Below, piece after piece: positions 17,290-25,568 of a DNA stretch of 41,700 bases. Source of the DNA: Bacillota bacterium. GTDB lineage: Bacteria; Bacillota; Clostridia; Christensenellales; Christensenellaceae. The notes beneath the pieces were generated by a model. That model did not search any database. It worked only from the letters and a program-made list of their open reading frames with translations, and had not been told where the DNA came from. Each line of letters opens with the position of its first letter. Within the stretch, counting starts at the first letter, position 1. The position numbers and the translations under genes are program-made. Location of the stretch: positions 1-41,700 of the forward strand of contig JAEYKI010000009.1 in NCBI GenBank assembly GCA_023408315.1, in the 5' to 3' direction.

Positions 17290-17520
17290 GCTCCCCGCCT
17301 CCAAGCCTCCGCCAAAGGGACACTTGTCCCTTTGGAATCCCGCTTGCTAAAAATGCCGCTTACGCGGCATTTTTAATAAATAACAAGGGCCAGCCTGCCC
17401 TTAACATATAGTGTGTTTGATAATCTGCCTGTTTTTTCCAAAAAATGCAAAACATTTTTCATAAAAGGGATCCTAAGGGCCAATCGGCCCTTAGCGGGGT
17501 ACAGGGGCGGAGCCCCTGTA
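17290..17520. repeat. Cluster of palindromic intergenic repeats (site A)
   Basis: The 247 bases between the convergent pdxT and amidohydrolase genes hold at least five hairpins. These are CCAAAGGGAC/GTCCCTTTGG (17312-17335), TAAAAATGCCGC/GCGGCATTTTTA (17348-17375), AAGGGC/GCCCTT (17385-17402), CTAAGGGCC/GGCCCTTAG (17473-17494) and CAGGGGC/GCCCCTG (17502-17518). The first and fourth are related in inverted orientation, each flanked on one side by a GGGAT(T)CC-like word. The same units recur at 39981-40240 (site B). The second hairpin with its flanking A/T runs can serve as a terminator in both directions. No gene was seen here. Confidence 0.8.
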
Positions 17521-17528
17521 AAAAGCCC

Positions 17529-18755
17529 TTATTGCTGATCTATATACAAAAGTGTTTTTAAGAGCACGTTCGCGCCTTTCCAACAGTTTTCGGCGGGCGT
17601 GTATTCAAGCTCGCAGTGGCTGTGGCCGTGCACACTGGGCACAAATATCATGGTGGTGGGGATTACGTCTATCACATACTGCGCGTCGTGCCCGGGGCCG
17701 CTGTACATGCGTTTGTTGGTATACCCCAGCTCGTTTGCGCTTCTCTCCACATAATCAATCAGCTCGGACGTATAGGATACAGATTTGCGGGACCACGCCT
17801 CCTCATAACTCACCCTGCATTTTTCAACTTCGGCGGGAATCTTGCTTATAATCTTTAAAACTTCCTTGATCACATCCGGGTTCTGGTGCCTTGCGTCCAG
17901 AGTAAACTTTACCTCGTCCGGAATAATTGTGTGGATGTTTGGATGTGCAGAAATCTTGCCGGTGGTGTACACCAGGCGGCTGTCCAGTTCGTCCAACTCA
18001 TCGTGCAAATATTGGATGGTTTTAACCGCCGCGTACAGCGCGTCCTTCCTGTATTTCATGGGCGTTGTGCCCGCATGGTCCGCCTGGCCAACAAACGTGA
18101 ACTCGTAGTTGATCATGCCGCATACGCCTTCCACCACGCCTATGTCTATGCCTTCGCTCTCCAGTACCGGCCCCTGTTCTATATGCAGTTCCACCAGCGC
18201 CTGGCATTTATCAGCGGTCATACGGTTTTCCTCGCCGCCCGCAAACCCGCTTTTCTCCAGTGCTTCCCCAAAAGTATAACCGGGCAGGTCTTTGGCCTCG
18301 GACGCCAGCATGGCCGTTTTGTCGAATTTTCCGCAAATTACGCCGCTGGACATCATGGCGGGTTCAAACCGCGCGCCTTCCTCGTTGGTCCATACCACCA
18401 CCGTGACGGGATGCCTGTGCGGTATTTTTTCGCGTACAATGGTCTCCGCAACCTCCATGGCTGTGAGTACGCCCAAAACCCCGTCGTAATTGCCGCCCTT
18501 TTTTACTGAATCCAAATGCGATCCGGACAGTATGGCGGGCAGGTTCTCCGTGCCCGGAATGGTGGCGTACATGTTTGCCATATCGTCTGTAACAACCGTC
18601 GCGCCAATGGCCTCCATCCGCTTTTTAAATTCGGTCCTGGCGGCAACCGCCTCCGGCGAAAGTGAAAACCTGGTTACGCCGCTGTTGCCCGTATCCCCGA
18701 ATTTACTGAACGCCTTGATCTTTTCGTCCATTCGTTCCAAATTGCACAGTATCAT
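17529..18755 (-). CDS. M20-family N-carbamoyl amino acid amidohydrolase, probably beta-ureidopropionase
   Basis: 408 residues. The two-metal site of the HyuC/AllC/beta-alanine synthase group is visible: SGSHLDSVKKGGNYDG, WTNEEGARF, LVELHIEQGPVLE and SGPGHDAQY near the C-terminus. HSHCELE lies close to the end. It should hydrolyse N-carbamoyl-beta-alanine (from uracil) or its methyl analogue to the beta-amino acid, carbon dioxide and ammonia. Position right after the dihydropyrimidine dehydrogenase and dihydropyrimidinase genes is the main reason for choosing this over allantoate amidohydrolase. AAAGGAG precedes the start. Last gene of the operon. Confidence 0.88.
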   Translation of the reverse strand: MILCNLERMDEKIKAFSKFGDTGNSGVTRFSLSPEAVAARTEFKKRMEAIGATVVTDDMANMYATIPGTENLPAILSGSHLDSVKKGGNYDGVLGVLTAMEVAETIVREKIPHRHPVTVVVWTNEEGARFEPAMMSSGVICGKFDKTAMLASEAKDLPGYTFGEALEKSGFAGGEENRMTADKCQALVELHIEQGPVLESEGIDIGVVEGVCGMINYEFTFVGQADHAGTTPMKYRKDALYAAVKTIQYLHDELDELDSRLVYTTGKISAHPNIHTIIPDEVKFTLDARHQNPDVIKEVLKIISKIPAEVEKCRVSYEEAWSRKSVSYTSELIDYVERSANELGYTNKRMYSGPGHDAQYVIDVIPTTMIFVPSVHGHSHCELEYTPAENCWKGANVLLKTLLYIDQQ

Positions 18756-18787
18756 AAAAAACTCTCCTTTGTTTTAAAACCAATCCT

Positions 18788-20293
18788 TCAATGTTTCTTA
18801 GGCACTCTTGCACCCTGGGATATGGCCTGCGCCGGGCAAACGGTCACGCACAGGTGGCACCCCACGCATTTTCCGGCTGCCAACACCGGCTGCCCTGTCT
18901 CCACATCCTGCCTGATCGCCTGGTGCCCGCCGTCCCAGCAAGAAAGATAACACCGCCCGCACCCAAGGCATCTGCTCCGGTCGAACTTGGGGAAACAGAT
19001 GCTCTCCCTGTCAAGATCATCCGCCGGAATGATCCGGGGCAGCGCCTTACCCACAATGTCCGATACGCTTCTGTATCCATGCGATCCAAGGTACAATTCC
19101 ATCCCCTCCAACATATCCTCTATAATGCGGTATCCATACTGCATCACAGCCGTGGTTACCTGTATGTTCGTGCATCCAAGCGCCAGAAACTCCGCCGCGT
19201 CCCGCCAGGTCTCAATGCCGCCCATGCCACTGATGGGAATGTCTTTCAGCTCTCCGCAGCTCTTCATGGCGTATATAAACCTCAGCGCTATGGGTTTTAC
19301 CGCCTTGCCGGAATACCCGCCCACAGCCGTTTTTCCCATCACTTCCGGGCCGGAGGCAAAGCTTTCCAGGTTCACGTTCATCACGCTTTTAATGGTGTTA
19401 ATAGCGGCAATCCCGTTTGCGCCCGCTTCCACAGCTGCAATCGCAGGCAGCTCCATATTGCCGATATTGGGCGTCATCTTTGCCAAAATGGGCAGGTTTG
19501 TTCCCCGGCGCGCAGCCTTTGTATAGGCGGCCACCAAATCCGGGTTCTGGCCCACGTCCGAGCCCAGGCCGTTTGCGGCCATATGCGGGCAGGAAAAATT
19601 CAGCTCAAGTATATCCGCGCCCGCGTCTGTCATCAGGCGCGCCAGATGCTCCCATTCCTCTTCGTTTTGGCCCATAATCGAGGCAACAATTATTTTATCG
19701 GGGTAATCCTTCTTGAGTTGCTTTAAATACCACAGATTTTCTTCCAGCGTATGCTCAGATATCTGCTCTATGTTCTTAAACCCCACAAAGGGCAGCGCCT
19801 CCTTGCGGAGAGCGTCAAACCTGGGTGATACTTCATTTGAAACAAACGTTGCCACGGTTTTAAACACAGCACCCGCCCATCCCATTTCAAACGCACGGGC
19901 CACCATCTCATAATTGCTCGCAACCACAGAAGACGATAAAAAAAACGGATTCTCGCACTTTATGCCGCAGAACTCAATGGAAAGATCGGGCCTTGCGGCC
20001 ACCGTTCTGGGCGTTGTAAAAAGCGCTTCCATCAGTTCGTCTATAGGCACAGGCTTGTTTATTTTGGCTTTCAGGCAGGCGGCCAGGCAGGGCTTTTGCC
20101 TGCACGCGCTGCAGGGCAATTCCTCCGGCAGGGCGTTTGCAGCGCCTTCTGTGTTCTCAAAACGTATGGAACGAATAGCGGCGTCCGGCTTCATGCCGTG
20201 CGGGCATACTTTGGCGCAGGGAGCATTGTTGCAGAGCAGGCATGCCCCCGCCTCTTCCCGCAACGATATTTCCTTATATTTTAAATGAATCAC
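18788..20293 (-). CDS. preA: Dihydropyrimidine dehydrogenase, PreA-like, without FAD/NAD(P)H domains
   Basis: About 501 residues from a GTG at 20293, nine bases after GGGAG; a TTG at 20299 is the alternative. An N-terminal segment carries two CX2CX4CX3C cysteine sets (near residues 18-30 and 61-73), like the iron-sulfur domain I of mammalian DPD. Then comes the FMN/pyrimidine barrel: NPFFLSSSVVASNYEM, ILELNFSCPH, AINTIKSVMN, GGYSGKAVKPIALRF, ISGMGGIETW. Two [4Fe-4S] motifs end it (CLGCGRCYLSC, CVGCHLCVTVC). The mammalian catalytic Cys position reads SDVGQ, which I recall is also so in E. coli PreA. With no flavin/NAD(P)H domain and no PreT gene nearby, ferredoxin is the likely electron donor. 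Confidence 0.88.
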   Translation of the reverse strand: MIHLKYKEISLREEAGACLLCNNAPCAKVCPHGMKPDAAIRSIRFENTEGAANALPEELPCSACRQKPCLAACLKAKINKPVPIDELMEALFTTPRTVAARPDLSIEFCGIKCENPFFLSSSVVASNYEMVARAFEMGWAGAVFKTVATFVSNEVSPRFDALRKEALPFVGFKNIEQISEHTLEENLWYLKQLKKDYPDKIIVASIMGQNEEEWEHLARLMTDAGADILELNFSCPHMAANGLGSDVGQNPDLVAAYTKAARRGTNLPILAKMTPNIGNMELPAIAAVEAGANGIAAINTIKSVMNVNLESFASGPEVMGKTAVGGYSGKAVKPIALRFIYAMKSCGELKDIPISGMGGIETWRDAAEFLALGCTNIQVTTAVMQYGYRIIEDMLEGMELYLGSHGYRSVSDIVGKALPRIIPADDLDRESICFPKFDRSRCLGCGRCYLSCWDGGHQAIRQDVETGQPVLAAGKCVGCHLCVTVCPAQAISQGARVPKKH

Positions 20294-20311
20294 ATTCAAT
20301 CTCTCCCAACG

Positions 20312-21679
20312 TTATATTCTGGGTTCACGCTTTACATATTGTCCGTATCCGGGTTCGCCCACAAACTCGCCGTTGTCGTACACCAGGCGTCCGCGCACAT
20401 AGGTCTGCACGGGATACCCTTTTAATTTTTTGCCTTCCCAAATGGTGTGGTCGTAATCCGAGTGCATATTCTGTACGGAGACAGTAAAGTCTTTATCCGG
20501 GTCATACAGAACAATATCCGCGTCCTTGCCCACAGTAATGGAGCCTTTCTGGCTGCATCCAAATATTTTAGCCGGGTTTGCGGCGCACAGCTCCACCGCA
20601 CGGTTGAAGCTTATTTTCCCTTCATTCGCAGCGGAAAGCATGTACGGGTACAGGTTTTCCACGCCCGCGCAGCCGTTTGGTATTTTTGTAAAATCATCCT
20701 TGCCCCAGTCTTTCTCATAGCTTTGAAACGGGCAATGATCCGTCGCCACCGTATCGATCGCGCCGGTTTTAATGGCCTGCCAGAGCGCGTCCCGGCTTTC
20801 CTGCCCTTTCATGGGGGGAGAACACACAAAGTTCCTGCCGTCCTCACGCTTGTATACGTCGCATGTAAATTCCAGGTATTGCGGGCATGTTTCAATATAG
20901 ATTTCATACCCTTCGCTTTTTGCCGCAATTGCGGCTTCCAGCCCTTCCTTATCCGCCATGTGCACAATATACAGGGGCGCATTTACATTTTTTGCCCAGT
21001 GCACGGCCCGTTTGTCCGCTTCCGCCTCCACAAATTCCGGGCGGCTCAGGTAATGGTACCAGGCGGACGTTTTACCTTCCTTTAAAAATTGCTGTATGTT
21101 GAGATCAATCAGATCGGGATTTTCTGCGTGTATATTGGTGAGCGCGCCCTCTTCTCTGGCCTTGCGCAACACCCTGACCAGTGTAGCGTCGTCCACCATC
21201 ATTCCTTCTTTTTTATAAACCAAAAAGCATTTAAAGCTTGTTATGCCGTATGCAACAGCGTCCGCAAATTCGTCCAGCAGTTCCCCGCCGTTCAGGTCTG
21301 TGATGCAGCAGTGAAACGCAAAATCCACGCACGCTTCCGGCGCGCACATCTCGCGCCGGGCCTCCACGGTTTCCAGTATCCCCTTGCCCTTGCGCTGCAT
21401 GGGATAATCGAACACAGTCGTAACGCCGCCGCAGGCCGCGGCCCTGGTTCCGGCCAGATAGCTGTCTGCGGATACGGTTCCGCCAAACGGCATGGCCAGG
21501 TGGGTATGCGCGTCTATTGCGCCCGGCAGCATCAGTTTCCCGGTTGCGTCCACCGTCTTTTTGGCTTCCATGTTGAGGCCAAGGCCAATACAGACTATTT
21601 TCCCTCCGTCTACCGCCACATCGGCAAAATACGATTCTTTTGCATTTACGATCTCAGCGTTTTTTATGAGCAAATCCAT
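20312..21679 (-). CDS. hydA: Dihydropyrimidinase
   Basis: 455 residues from the ATG at 21679, which has GGAGGTT upstream; an ATG at 21724 would add 15 unlike residues. It is a cyclic amidohydrolase: metal ligands in DAHTH (His58, His60), a carbamylated Lys150 in ITSFKCFLVYK, HAEN, IVHMA and the Asp in VATDHCPF. GCAGVENLYPYML is also typical. It opens dihydrouracil or dihydrothymine to the N-carbamoyl beta-amino acid. It sits between the binding-protein gene upstream and the dehydrogenase gene 12-18 bases downstream. Hydantoinase is an alternative name for the same fold; the context favours dihydropyrimidines. Confidence 0.93.
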   Translation of the reverse strand: MDLLIKNAEIVNAKESYFADVAVDGGKIVCIGLGLNMEAKKTVDATGKLMLPGAIDAHTHLAMPFGGTVSADSYLAGTRAAACGGVTTVFDYPMQRKGKGILETVEARREMCAPEACVDFAFHCCITDLNGGELLDEFADAVAYGITSFKCFLVYKKEGMMVDDATLVRVLRKAREEGALTNIHAENPDLIDLNIQQFLKEGKTSAWYHYLSRPEFVEAEADKRAVHWAKNVNAPLYIVHMADKEGLEAAIAAKSEGYEIYIETCPQYLEFTCDVYKREDGRNFVCSPPMKGQESRDALWQAIKTGAIDTVATDHCPFQSYEKDWGKDDFTKIPNGCAGVENLYPYMLSAANEGKISFNRAVELCAANPAKIFGCSQKGSITVGKDADIVLYDPDKDFTVSVQNMHSDYDHTIWEGKKLKGYPVQTYVRGRLVYDNGEFVGEPGYGQYVKREPRI

Positions 21680-21763
21680 GTTCGCGAACCTCCAGTTCCG
21701 GCGCTTTCCAGCGCCGTCTTCCATTCAGGGATAAACCGTTTTGTTCAAATTTTTAAAACAATG

Positions 21764-21785
21764 GGGGTGCGCAGCCGCGCACCCC
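21764..21785 (-). terminator. Intercistronic hairpin after the binding-protein gene
   Basis: GGGGTGCGC (21764-21772) and GCGCACCCC (21777-21785) form a 9-bp perfect stem. On the minus strand CATTGTTTT follows, a weak T-run. It lies between the transporter half and the enzyme half of the operon and probably acts as a partial terminator or RNA-stabilising hairpin that favours the binding protein. It resembles in position the hairpin at 310-329. Confidence 0.65.
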
Positions 21786-21850
21786 GCATTATTGTGGGAT
21801 CCCAAACCGCCGCGCGGCAATCTGGGGTTCAATTTACTCAGGCTGTGTTA

Positions 21851-23032
21851 TTAGCTGTTTATTTTGTATACAAGTACAAGTCCGGATCTCTGGAATACCT
21901 GAGCCACTTCCACCAGCTGCATGCCGCCGGCGTTTGCGGAAATCAGGTTGGATACCCAGGTTACGCCAAAGTCAACCTGCTGGGTGTTAACGGCCGTTGT
22001 CTCGCTGATATCGCCGCCGCCGGGTGTAATGGTCACGTTCAGGCCTGCGTCTTTGTAGTAGCCTTTGTCAAGCGCTACATAGTAGCCCATAAACTGCGCC
22101 TGGGGCAGCCATTTCAGCTGGATTTTAACGTCCGCTTTTTCAGGTGCAGCCAGTTTGCCGTCCGAAGCCAGCGCGTCTTTCAAATAAGACGCGTCGCGGA
22201 TATCGTCCAGGGTCAGAGTCTGCAGTTTGTCTGCCGCGGCGGAGTCTTCCAGTTTGATGTATTTTTTGGCAAGATCCAGGGTCTGCTGCAGCGCTTTATC
22301 ATCCATGTTTCCATAGTTGGTCACTTTTGCGCCGCTCATGTCGGTCTCAACCAGTTTTTTCACTTCGCCAGCCATATAAGCCTGGTGATCGCTGGATACG
22401 GAGGAGCCGTATTTATAAACAATCTGCGCGGCTTCTTCCGGGTTCTCGCAGGCATACTGCCAGCCCTTCAGGGAAGCGTACAGGAAGGCCTTCACCGTGT
22501 TGGGATTTTTCTCCGCAAATTCTTTGGTGGTAAAGATATTGTCTTCCAGCATTGCAACGCCTTCTTCGTTCATATCAATGTATTTGACGCTGTCGCCGTA
22601 TTTATAGCCGCCTTCGTAGGAATTCTTCACCAGACCCAGTTCGTTGTAGGTCATAGCGGAAGCAAGCAGAATGGAATCGTCGTCAAACCCGTCCATATCA
22701 AACGCCTGGCTGAGATAATCTGTAGGCAAACCGTATTTTGTAAGCAGCGCCTGAATCTCGTATTGGTTGCCCAGTCCCCAGTTGCCAACTTTACCTTTGC
22801 CCGCGGCATCTTTCACCACGCTCTCGGTGGTTGCAGCCGCGTCGTAATACTTGCCCGCCGGAGCTGCCGAAGCGGATTCGGACGCGGATGCCGGAGCAGC
22901 CGATACCGAAGCGGCAGCGGATTCAGAGGGCGAAGCAGAGCTGGTGGATGTACTGCTGCATCCCGCCATTGCGATTACAGCCAGCACGCTTACCAGACAC
23001 AAAGCTACGATTTTGGTAAACTTCTGTTTCAT
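21851..23032 (-). CDS. NMT1/THI5-like ABC substrate-binding lipoprotein, circularly permuted
   Basis: 393 residues. Signal peptide with lipobox Cys25 (AMAGC), then a Ser/Ala/Pro-rich linker to about residue 60. The family's second part comes first: KVGNWGLGNQYEIQALL (81-97), ASAMTYNELGLV (124-135), MLEDNIF (161-167), ASLKGWQYACENPEEAAQIV (186-205). The family's usual N-terminal part comes last: VKIQLKWLPQAQFMGYYVALDKGYY (302-326, shown here only as a landmark pair VKIQLKWLPQ and DKGYYKDAGL), DFGVTWVSNL and QVFQRSGLVLVYK, then stop. The break is where the family normally reads on from QRSGxVLVxKK to the KKVGVWGLGN strand. Both halves keep family residues, so it should fold. The likely ligand is a pyrimidine or derivative, from the operon context. 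Confidence 0.85.
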   Translation of the reverse strand: MKQKFTKIVALCLVSVLAVIAMAGCSSTSTSSASPSESAAASVSAAPASASESASAAPAGKYYDAAATTESVVKDAAGKGKVGNWGLGNQYEIQALLTKYGLPTDYLSQAFDMDGFDDDSILLASAMTYNELGLVKNSYEGGYKYGDSVKYIDMNEEGVAMLEDNIFTTKEFAEKNPNTVKAFLYASLKGWQYACENPEEAAQIVYKYGSSVSSDHQAYMAGEVKKLVETDMSGAKVTNYGNMDDKALQQTLDLAKKYIKLEDSAAADKLQTLTLDDIRDASYLKDALASDGKLAAPEKADVKIQLKWLPQAQFMGYYVALDKGYYKDAGLNVTITPGGGDISETTAVNTQQVDFGVTWVSNLISANAGGMQLVEVAQVFQRSGLVLVYKINS

Positions 23033-23085
23033 TGTTGTTCCTCCTCATTTATTTAAAATCTTGTATTGCAATGCTTACCGGGCCG

Positions 23086-23898
23086 TTAGCGGCGGCCTTT
23101 CAACAGAATGCTCTCAACAATCAGCAAAACTACGTACATAATAATTCCAATGGCGCACGCAACCAGGATATACGCCCAGGCGGTCGCGTACTGGGACTGC
23201 ACAATGTTCTCGCGTATCTGGCGGCCCACGCCAATCACGAATTCCGCAAAATATTCGCTTACCAGCGCGCTGATCACGGAAGCGGGAACACTGACGCGCA
23301 GGGCCGTGAACACATAGGGCACACAATTGGGGACCCTGAGCTTAAAAAATATGGTCCTTTTGCTGGCCGCGTAGGATTTCATCAGGTCCTCGGAAAACGG
23401 CTTGACTTCCGTAAAGCCCCGGTAGGAATTAATGCTCATAGCGATCATGCACACCAGCATAACCACGATCATTTTGGCAAACATGCTCCTTACGTCCGCA
23501 TCCGGGCTAAAATCCTTGGTCAGGTTGTTGATGATGGGCGCAATGGCTATAATGGGGACCGCGTTGAATGCCGCCACGATGGTAAGCCCGCCAGCGCCCC
23601 ATTTGGGAAATACGGTGGCAATTACGCCCAGCAGGTATCCAATCAGAGAACCCAGTCCCAAACCGCCCAGCGCAACAATCAGCGTGGCCCACACGTTGTT
23701 CATAATGGAGGGTGCGTTGTCCGCTATAATGCCAAGCACCCTGTCCGGCAGGGGCAGCGTAAAGGTGTCCGTGCCAAAGATGGCGTGCAAAACCTGCGTC
23801 TGCCAGAGAATTACGATAATAACGCCGAATAAAACGGGGTACAGAATCGTTGTAAATGTGTTTTTGTTTATTTTTGAATTGTTTTCCATACCGCTCAC
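23086..23898 (-). CDS. ABC transporter permease (SsuC/TauC/ThiX type), second of a pair
   Basis: 270 residues with about six membrane segments. The coupling loop for the ATPase is in the segment from EDLMKSYAASKRTIFFKLRVP to PYVFTALRVSVPASVISALVSEYF, typical of the BPD_transp_1 family. It differs clearly from the adjacent permease, so the channel is probably a heterodimer. The GTG start overlaps the upstream permease stop by four bases; an ATG at 23889 is an alternative start. The binding-protein gene follows 53 bases downstream. Confidence 0.9.
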   Translation of the reverse strand: MSGMENNSKINKNTFTTILYPVLFGVIIVILWQTQVLHAIFGTDTFTLPLPDRVLGIIADNAPSIMNNVWATLIVALGGLGLGSLIGYLLGVIATVFPKWGAGGLTIVAAFNAVPIIAIAPIINNLTKDFSPDADVRSMFAKMIVVMLVCMIAMSINSYRGFTEVKPFSEDLMKSYAASKRTIFFKLRVPNCVPYVFTALRVSVPASVISALVSEYFAEFVIGVGRQIRENIVQSQYATAWAYILVACAIGIIMYVVLLIVESILLKGRR

Positions 23899-24707
23899 CT
23901 GTGCGCCCTTTTATACGGAGAAACCCATTTTTCTATCAAAGTCATCAGATAAAAACTTAATATCCCTACTGCTGCGCTTAAAAACACAATCTGCCAGAAC
24001 ACGTAAATCGTCATCGCGTGCTTTAAAGACTGGGAGAGCATGCATCCAAGCCCGCCGCCGCCCTGCAGCGTATCCACCAATATGGAGGCGGTGATGGCCA
24101 TGGGGGCGGATATTTTAAGCCCGGTAAAAAAATACGGCAGGCTCTGGGGTATCAACAGTTTTGTATAAATATCAAACCGCTTGGCCGCAAGCGTATGCAT
24201 CAACTCCAGTTTCTCGCGCTCCACGCTTTTAAAACCAGCCAGGGTATTGGTGGCCACAGGGTAGAACGTGAGTATTGCGGCAATCACAATGCGGCTTTTG
24301 TCTATATCCTTTGTAATGGCCAGAATAATGGGCGCCATACCAAGAATGGGGATCATCTGGATGATCATCAGGTATGGAAACGCAATCTTTTCCACAGGCA
24401 AAAACATATTCATCAGGAGCGCCAGAACAAATCCCACGCCTACGCCGATCAAAAATCCAATGCCTGCCCTGGCAAGCGTGATTCCGGCGTTGGAAAGTAC
24501 AATCTGCGTGGCGGTCTCGCGCCCGTTTACCAGATTGGGGCTTATGATCGAATCAAAAATCTGGTACAAATGCGGCAGTACGTTTTCCGGGGTGCGTTTT
24601 GTGCCGGCCACCACCGTGGCAATAATCTCCCACGCCACTACCAGGCCAATCACCCAGACAATAACCACCATCTGTTTGGAATTAAGCGCCTTTTTGATGC
24701 CGTTCAC
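23895..24707 (-). CDS. ABC transporter permease (SsuC/TauC/ThiX type), first of a pair
   Basis: 270 residues with about six membrane segments (VVIVWVIGLVVAWEI at the N-terminus; VFWQIVFLSAAVGILSFYL near the end). The ATPase-contact region is ELMHTLAAKRFDIYTKLLIP, followed by LPYFFTGLKISAPMA. The start is a GTG eleven bases after GAGGGG, and six bases after the ATPase stop codon. It is the partner of the permease encoded next, for uptake of a pyrimidine-type compound. Confidence 0.9.
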   Translation of the reverse strand: MNGIKKALNSKQMVVIVWVIGLVVAWEIIATVVAGTKRTPENVLPHLYQIFDSIISPNLVNGRETATQIVLSNAGITLARAGIGFLIGVGVGFVLALLMNMFLPVEKIAFPYLMIIQMIPILGMAPIILAITKDIDKSRIVIAAILTFYPVATNTLAGFKSVEREKLELMHTLAAKRFDIYTKLLIPQSLPYFFTGLKISAPMAITASILVDTLQGGGGLGCMLSQSLKHAMTIYVFWQIVFLSAAVGILSFYLMTLIEKWVSPYKRAHR

Positions 24708-24712
24708 GCTGC

Positions 24713-25516
24713 TTATACCCCCTCAAAGCTGGACCGTACCTTGGCTACCAGTGCGGTAAATTCGGGCGAATTTTTCATGGGAAGTGTTCGGGGCCTGGGA
24801 AGGTCGATGTCCACAATGGCCGATACCCTGCCCGGATGCGGCGACAGCACCACCACCCTGTCCGATAAAAACACGGCTTCCTGTATATTGTGGGTAACGA
24901 ATACAATCGTTTTGTTTGTTTTGGCCCAAATGCGCTGGAGGTCTTCGTGCAGTTTTTCTTTTGTAAACTCGTCCAGGGCGGAAAAAGGCTCATCCATCAA
25001 AAGTATTTCCGGTTTGATGGCAAGCGCCCTCGCGATGCCAACGCGCTGCTGCATACCGCCGGAAAGCTCGTGCGGATATTTTTTTCCAAACTCATACAGG
25101 CCCACCAGCTCCAGCATTTCGGTAACGCGGGCCGTCCGGTATTTTTTGGGCAGTCCCATCAGCTCCATGGGCATGCACACGTTCCGGCGTACTGTCCGCC
25201 AATCATATAAAACCGGGCTCTGAAACACAATGCCAAACTTTTTTTGCAGCCGTATCTCCCGTGGAGACTGCCCGCGGATGGAAATGCTGCCCGCAGAGGG
25301 ATTCTGCAAGTCCGCAATGGTGCGCAGCAAAGTGGTTTTTCCGCAGCCCGAGGGGCCTACCAGGGAAATAAATTCACCCTGCTTGACGTCCAGGCTGATG
25401 TTCTGAAGCGCGTGCACCCCTTCTCCTCCGTTTTTATCCGGAAAATGTATACTTAAATTTTCAATTTTAATTTCTGGTTCCAGGTTCAGGTTCTCCGCCG
25501 TGTTTGCCATGCCCAT
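24713..25516 (-). CDS. ABC transporter ATP-binding protein (SsuB/TauB/ThiZ type)
   Basis: 267 residues with one ABC cassette: Walker A GPSGCGKTT, Q-loop FQSPVLYDW, signature LSGGMQQR, Walker B ILLMDEPFSALD, switch His in FVTHNIQEA. This is the nitrate/sulfonate/pyrimidine-type importer family, in line with the NMT1-like binding protein. AAGGAGG is placed eight bases before the ATG at 25516. The gene starts the transporter part of the operon, 52 bases after the iron alcohol dehydrogenase gene. Confidence 0.95.
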   Translation of the reverse strand: MGMANTAENLNLEPEIKIENLSIHFPDKNGGEGVHALQNISLDVKQGEFISLVGPSGCGKTTLLRTIADLQNPSAGSISIRGQSPREIRLQKKFGIVFQSPVLYDWRTVRRNVCMPMELMGLPKKYRTARVTEMLELVGLYEFGKKYPHELSGGMQQRVGIARALAIKPEILLMDEPFSALDEFTKEKLHEDLQRIWAKTNKTIVFVTHNIQEAVFLSDRVVVLSPHPGRVSAIVDIDLPRPRTLPMKNSPEFTALVAKVRSSFEGV

Positions 25517-25568
25517 ATTTTTTGCCTCCTTAAAGAAATTCTCAAAATCCTTTTTCTTTTCCGCTTTG

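Noticed and set aside
19500..19700. Loss of the catalytic Cys of dihydropyrimidine dehydrogenase as a sign of inactivity
   Set aside because: The position reads SDVGQ, but as I recall E. coli PreA has the same, so it is a family variant rather than damage.
21089..23056. A 655-residue open frame on the plus strand across the dihydropyrimidinase and binding-protein genes
   Set aside because: It is antisense to two genes with clear family motifs, shows no family likeness and no good ribosome binding site. Long antisense frames are common in GC-biased codons.
23108..24094. Plus-strand open frames over the permease genes
   Set aside because: They mirror the hydrophobic codons of the permeases and have no start signals; the minus-strand genes fit operon spacing and family motifs.
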